NCBI RefSeq assembly: GCF_014288055.1 | Contig: NZ_JACOPK010000002.1 | Span: 186,001 to 250,000, forward strand | Length of the DNA: 64,000 nt | Source: Agathobaculum hominis | GTDB lineage: Bacteria; Bacillota; Clostridia; Oscillospirales; Butyricicoccaceae | Direction: 5' to 3' | Shown: positions 60,752-64,000 of the stretch, in pieces | Layout of the letters: the number at the start of each line of letters is the position of its first letter | Numbering within the stretch: position 1 is the stretch's first letter | The notes under the pieces: generated by a model | Seen by the model: the letters and a program-made list of their open reading frames with translations, nothing else | What the model was told of the DNA's origin: nothing | The model's database searches: none | Position numbers and translations under genes: made by a program

Positions 60752-63199
60752 ATGGCAAAGACACAGTACACCAAGGCCGCGCTCAAGGAAGCCATCGCAG
60801 GCAAGCTGCAGCGCCACTTCGCGTGCGAAGTCAAGGACGCAAAGAAGGATCAGATCTATGAGGCATGCGCACTCGTTATCCGCGACGCGCTGACCGAACA
60901 CATGATCGAGACCCAGAACGAGGTAGAGCGTGACGGCGACCGTCAGGTTCATTACCTTTGCATGGAGTTCCTGGTAGGCCGCAGCCTGCGCAACAACGCC
61001 TACAACCTCGGCATGCTCGACGCGCTGACCGCGGCGCTCGCGGACATGGGCTTCGAGATGGCGGACATCTTCGAGCAGGAGGCTGACCCGGGCCTCGGCA
61101 ACGGCGGTCTGGGTCGTCTGGCGGCGTGCTACATGGACGGCATGGCCACCACGGGCGTGCGCGGCACCGGCTATTCCATCCGCTACGAGCACGGCATCTT
61201 CAAGCAGAAGATCGAGGACGGCAAGCAGGTCGAGCTGCCGGACTCCTGGCTCGCCTCCGGCGATGTATGGCAGATCCCAGCCATGGACGAGACCCGCGAG
61301 GTCAAGATCGGCGGCACCATCGACACCCATTTCGACGAGAACGGCAAGCTGGTCGTGGATTACCACGACTATACCCCGGTCCTCGCTGTGCCGTATGACA
61401 TGCCGATCTCCGGCTACGACACGAACAATATCGCGCGCCTGCGTCTGTGGGAGGCAAAGAGCCCGATCGCGCTCGACATGAAGCTGTTCTCCTCGGGCGA
61501 GTACCTCAAGGCGGTCGAAAAGCACGCAATGGCCGAGACCATTTCGATGATCCTCTATCCGGAGGATAACCACCGCGAGGGTCAGTCCCTCCGCCTCAAG
61601 CAGCAGTATTTCCTCGTTTCTGCAACGCTGCAGGACATCTGCGCGAAGCACAAGGCAAAGTACGGCACGCTCGAGAACTTCGCGCACAAGCATGTGCTCC
61701 ACATCAACGATACCCATCCGACGCTCGTTATCCCCGAGCTGATGCGTATCCTGATGGATGAGAACGATATGTCGTGGGAGCAGGCGTGGAACATCACGAG
61801 CCAGTCTGTCGCCTACACCAACCATACCGTCATGCCCGAGGCGCTGGAGTGCTGGCCGGAAAGCCTGGTTCAGGAGCTCATGCCGCGCGTTATGCAGATC
61901 ATCCATGAGATCAACGAGCGCTTCTGCAAGGAGCTGTGGAACTACTTCCCGGGCGACTTCCAGAAGATCTCCAAGCTCGCGATCGTCGCCGACGGCCGCG
62001 TCCGCATGGCGCACCTCGCTATCGCAGGCTCGTTCTCCATCAACGGCGTATCCGCACTGCACTCTGAGATCCTCAAGGAGCGCGTATTCAACGACTTCTA
62101 CAAGATCTACTCCTCCAAGTTCTGCAACGTTACCAACGGCATCGCACACCGCCGCTGGCTGTGCGAGGCAAACCCGGAGCTGGCTGAGCTGATCGAGAGT
62201 AAGATCGGCACCGGCTACCGCACCCATCCGTCCGAGCTTCAGGTTCTCGCGAACTATGCCGGCGACAAGGAGCTGCTCAGCAGGCTCGGCGAGATCAAGC
62301 GCCACAACAAGCAGCGCCTTGCCGACTACATCAAGGCGCACAACGGCATCGAGGTCAGCATGGACTCGATCTTCGACGTACAGGTCAAGCGTCTGCACGA
62401 GTACAAGCGCCAGATGCTCAATATCCTGCACATCATCAGCCTGTACCACAAGCTGAAGGACAATCCGGATATGGCTTTCGTTCCGCGCACCTATATCTTC
62501 GGCTCCAAGGCTGCACCGGGCTATGCCGTCGCGAAGAAGACCATTCAGCTCATCAATTCGATCTCCAACATGATCGAGAACGATCCGGCTGTCCGCGACA
62601 AGCTCAAGGTCGTATTCATCGAGGACTACAAGGTATCGCTCGCTGAGATGATCATGCCGGCGGCTGAGGTCTCCGAGCAGATCTCCATCGCAGGCAAGGA
62701 AGCATCCGGTACCGGCAACATGAAGTTCATGATGAACGGCGCGCTGACCATCGGCACCATGGACGGTGCAAACGTCGAAATCTGTGAGGCTGTCGGCCGT
62801 GACAACATCTTCATCTTTGGCATGGAGACGCCCGAGGCTGAGGCACTCGCCGCCTCCGGCAACTACGAGCCGATGCTCATTTATCAGAACGACCCGGTCA
62901 TCCACCGCGTGCTCGATCAGATGATCCGCGGCTTCGGCGACGGCGTAGACTACACCGATATCGCAAATCTCCTGCTCCACGGCGGCAACGGCGGCCCGGC
63001 TGACCGCTACATGAGCCTCAAGGATTTCGCGTCCTATGCAGAGGCGCAGCAGCGCGTAAGCGAGGCTTACCGCGATCAGGAGAAGTGGAACCGCATGGCT
63101 CTGATGAACATTGCAAACTCCGGCCGCTTCGCGGCAGACCGTTCCATCGCAGAATATGCGCAGAACATCTGGCGCGTCAAGACGAATTTCGCGTTTTAA
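60752..63199 (+). CDS. glgP: Glycogen/starch/alpha-glucan phosphorylase
   Basis: 815 residues, GT35. GNGGLGRLAACYMDGMAT, NDTHPTLVIPELMRILMDE, VTNGIAHRRWL, and the PLP site EASGTGNMKFMMNGALTIGTMDGANVE (Lys in NMKFMMNGA). Releases glucose-1-phosphate from glycogen. GTGAGGAG before the ATG. Last gene of the glg cluster, 169 bases after glgA; a full family B element begins right after its stop codon. Confidence 0.97.
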   Translation: MAKTQYTKAALKEAIAGKLQRHFACEVKDAKKDQIYEACALVIRDALTEHMIETQNEVERDGDRQVHYLCMEFLVGRSLRNNAYNLGMLDALTAALADMGFEMADIFEQEADPGLGNGGLGRLAACYMDGMATTGVRGTGYSIRYEHGIFKQKIEDGKQVELPDSWLASGDVWQIPAMDETREVKIGGTIDTHFDENGKLVVDYHDYTPVLAVPYDMPISGYDTNNIARLRLWEAKSPIALDMKLFSSGEYLKAVEKHAMAETISMILYPEDNHREGQSLRLKQQYFLVSATLQDICAKHKAKYGTLENFAHKHVLHINDTHPTLVIPELMRILMDENDMSWEQAWNITSQSVAYTNHTVMPEALECWPESLVQELMPRVMQIIHEINERFCKELWNYFPGDFQKISKLAIVADGRVRMAHLAIAGSFSINGVSALHSEILKERVFNDFYKIYSSKFCNVTNGIAHRRWLCEANPELAELIESKIGTGYRTHPSELQVLANYAGDKELLSRLGEIKRHNKQRLADYIKAHNGIEVSMDSIFDVQVKRLHEYKRQMLNILHIISLYHKLKDNPDMAFVPRTYIFGSKAAPGYAVAKKTIQLINSISNMIENDPAVRDKLKVVFIEDYKVSLAEMIMPAAEVSEQISIAGKEASGTGNMKFMMNGALTIGTMDGANVEICEAVGRDNIFIFGMETPEAEALAASGNYEPMLIYQNDPVIHRVLDQMIRGFGDGVDYTDIANLLLHGGNGGPADRYMSLKDFASYAEAQQRVSEAYRDQEKWNRMALMNIANSGRFAADRSIAEYAQNIWRVKTNFAF

Positions 63200-63200
63200 A

Positions 63201-63379
63201 AGACTGTCGAAAAACTTCGTTTTTCCGACAATCTGTGTTTTGACTTCGCAAAACACGAGTCGTCCGAAAGTTCCTATACAGAAACTTTCTCCCTCCTAAA
63301 GTAAAAAAACCGAGGTGCATGTCCTCGGTTTTTTTGCGTTTGCGCAGCAAACGCTATTTTATGCGCGCTGCCGCGCGGC
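63201..63379 (+). repeat. Family B hairpin-train element, copy 2, with terminator
   Basis: AGACTGTCGAAAAAC-TTC-GTTTTTCCGACAATCT (63201-63234), GTGTTTTG-ACTTCG-CAAAACAC (63235-63256), GAAAGTT/AACTTTC (63266-63289), AAACCGAGG/CCTCGGTTT with seven T (63303-63335), GCGTTTGC-GCA-GCAAACGC (63336-63354), GCGCGCTGCCGCGC (63363-63379). Same order as 11885-12067 read on the minus strand. Confidence 0.82.
63303..63335 (+). terminator. Terminator of glgP inside family B copy 2
   Basis: AAAAAAACCGAGG-TGCATGT-CCTCGGTTTTTTT. Confidence 0.88.
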
Positions 63380-63423
63380 TAATATTTCTGTGCGAAAGCC
63401 AGAGTTTATTGTTAGAATAGCAA

Positions 63424-63450
63424 AAAGCACCTCGGAGAGGTGCTTTTTCG
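63424..63450. terminator. Terminator of the pflA-like gene
   Basis: AAAAGCACCTC-GGA-GAGGTGCTTTT, symmetric, T-run on both strands, directly after the minus-strand gene stop. Confidence 0.88.
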
Positions 63451-64000
63451 TTACAGCTGCGCGAGCAGCTCGCTTAAACGTTCATTTGTCATGGCGGGGG
63501 TATCGCGCAGCGGGAATTCGAGGCCGAGCCGGTCGTATTTTTCTATGCACAGCTTGTGGAAAGGCAGAAATTCGAGCTTTTCGAAGTTCGGATAGCTTTC
63601 CGCCTTCGCCTTGACGCGGCGGAGATGGTCGAGGCTATCGGTGAGGCCGGGCACGACCACATGCCGAATCCACAGCGGTACGCCCTTCATCGCGGTCAGC
63701 TGCAAAAAGCGCTCGATCTGTCCGTAATCCGCGCGGCAGTTTTTGAGGTAGTCGGCTTTAGAGAGGAATTTAAGGTCGCACAGCACAAGGTCGGTGTGCT
63801 CCAGCACCTTCTCGGCCTGTGCGAGATTGCCGACGCCCGAGGTGTCGAGCGCAGTATGAACGCCGTGTTCATGCAGCTTTTCGAAGAATTCCGCGACAAA
63901 ATCAGCCTGCAGAAGCGGCTCGCCGCCTGTTACTGTCACGCCGCCGCCGTTCTTCCAGTACGGACGGAAGCGCAGCGCCCTGCGCACCAGCTCGTCCGCG
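63451..64000 (-). CDS. pflA: Pyruvate formate-lyase-activating enzyme, C-terminal part (gene runs off window)
   Basis: 183 visible residues; the frame continues past base 64000 (A-D-E-L before the first Val/Met codon). GGGVTVTGGEPLLQADFVAEFFEKLHEHGVHTALDTSG is the AdoMet-binding part of the PflA radical-SAM group; HTDLVLCDLKFLSKADY, PLWIRHVVVPGLTDSLDHLRRV and FLPFHKLCIEKYDRLG are the PflA C-terminal blocks. The CxxxCxxC cluster site lies outside the window. It installs the glycyl radical on pyruvate formate-lyase or a related enzyme under anaerobiosis. pflB would be expected upstream. Confidence 0.9.
   Translation of the reverse strand, partial: ADELVRRALRFRPYWKNGGGVTVTGGEPLLQADFVAEFFEKLHEHGVHTALDTSGVGNLAQAEKVLEHTDLVLCDLKFLSKADYLKNCRADYGQIERFLQLTAMKGVPLWIRHVVVPGLTDSLDHLRRVKAKAESYPNFEKLEFLPFHKLCIEKYDRLGLEFPLRDTPAMTNERLSELLAQL

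Noticed and set aside
60686..63256. 856-codon minus-strand open frame opposite glgP, and similar long antisense frames opposite the EF-G2 gene, topA, smc and leuS
   Set aside because: They mirror GC-rich codon bias of real genes, lack ribosome sites and resemble no protein.

Overview
This 64 kb window is GC-rich (roughly 60 %) chromosomal DNA of a low-copy, gram-positive type: glgCD paralogue pair, LicT/RAT antitermination, T-box control, RsfS-YqeK-LCP and plsX-rnc-smc-ftsY gene orders, and strong AGGAGG ribosome binding sites. Together they suggest an anaerobic gut Clostridia, most likely Oscillospirales (Butyricicoccus/Agathobaculum/Faecalibacterium-like). The taxonomic placement is inference; no rRNA or tRNA gene is visible. 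Both edges cut genes: an XRE-type regulator on the left and a pflA-like radical-SAM activase on the right.

Layout. 0.3-2.4 kb: purine salvage (apt, NCS2 purine permease, minus strand). 2.5-11.8 kb: carbohydrate uptake, with cutC-licT, then, past an EF-G2 gene and a DUF4186 gene, a promoter + RAT + terminator module ahead of crr-ptsH-nagE-nagB-nagA (GlcNAc/amino-sugar PTS). 12.1-15.8 kb: a Dabb protein and a tryptophan-specific T-box controlling trpXYZ. 16-25.7 kb: ktrBA, a TrmH-type methyltransferase, dprA, topA, trmFO, plsX, rnc. 25.7-26.8 kb: an AT-rich foreign patch with an orphan exported/membrane-anchored protein and a tyrosine-recombinase remnant. 26.8-39.4 kb: smc-orf-ftsY-rph-rdgB-yhbY-nadD-yqeK-LCP-rsfS-leuS, then rpsU. 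39.4-45.5 kb: a structured non-coding transcript candidate and a divergent type IIA topoisomerase pair split by an acyltransferase. 45.5-54 kb: orphan Hpt, GNAT, CarD, purA, cysteine desulfurase/thiI with two unknown genes between them, cinA. 54.2-63.2 kb: the complete glycogen cluster glgB-glgC-glgD-glgA-glgP.

The most unusual content is between genes. Three families of dispersed structured repeats recur in this one window. Family C (4 copies) is a MITE-like palindrome with GGCA..CCGC termini and 4-bp TA-rich target duplications; two copies sit exactly on stop codons. Family A (3 copies) is a train of six or seven hairpins always in sense orientation just 3' of a gene. Family B (2 full copies plus solitary hairpins after several stop codons) is a second hairpin train in gene 3' ends. 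In A and B the stems differ between copies by compensatory changes while the loops stay constant, which is the signature of conserved secondary structure rather than sequence.

Other points of note: the ptsH product carries Arg instead of the regulatory Ser46; the foreign patch appears to have supplied smc with a new promoter; and the topoisomerase IIA pair deviates from GyrBA/ParEC in several conserved motifs.
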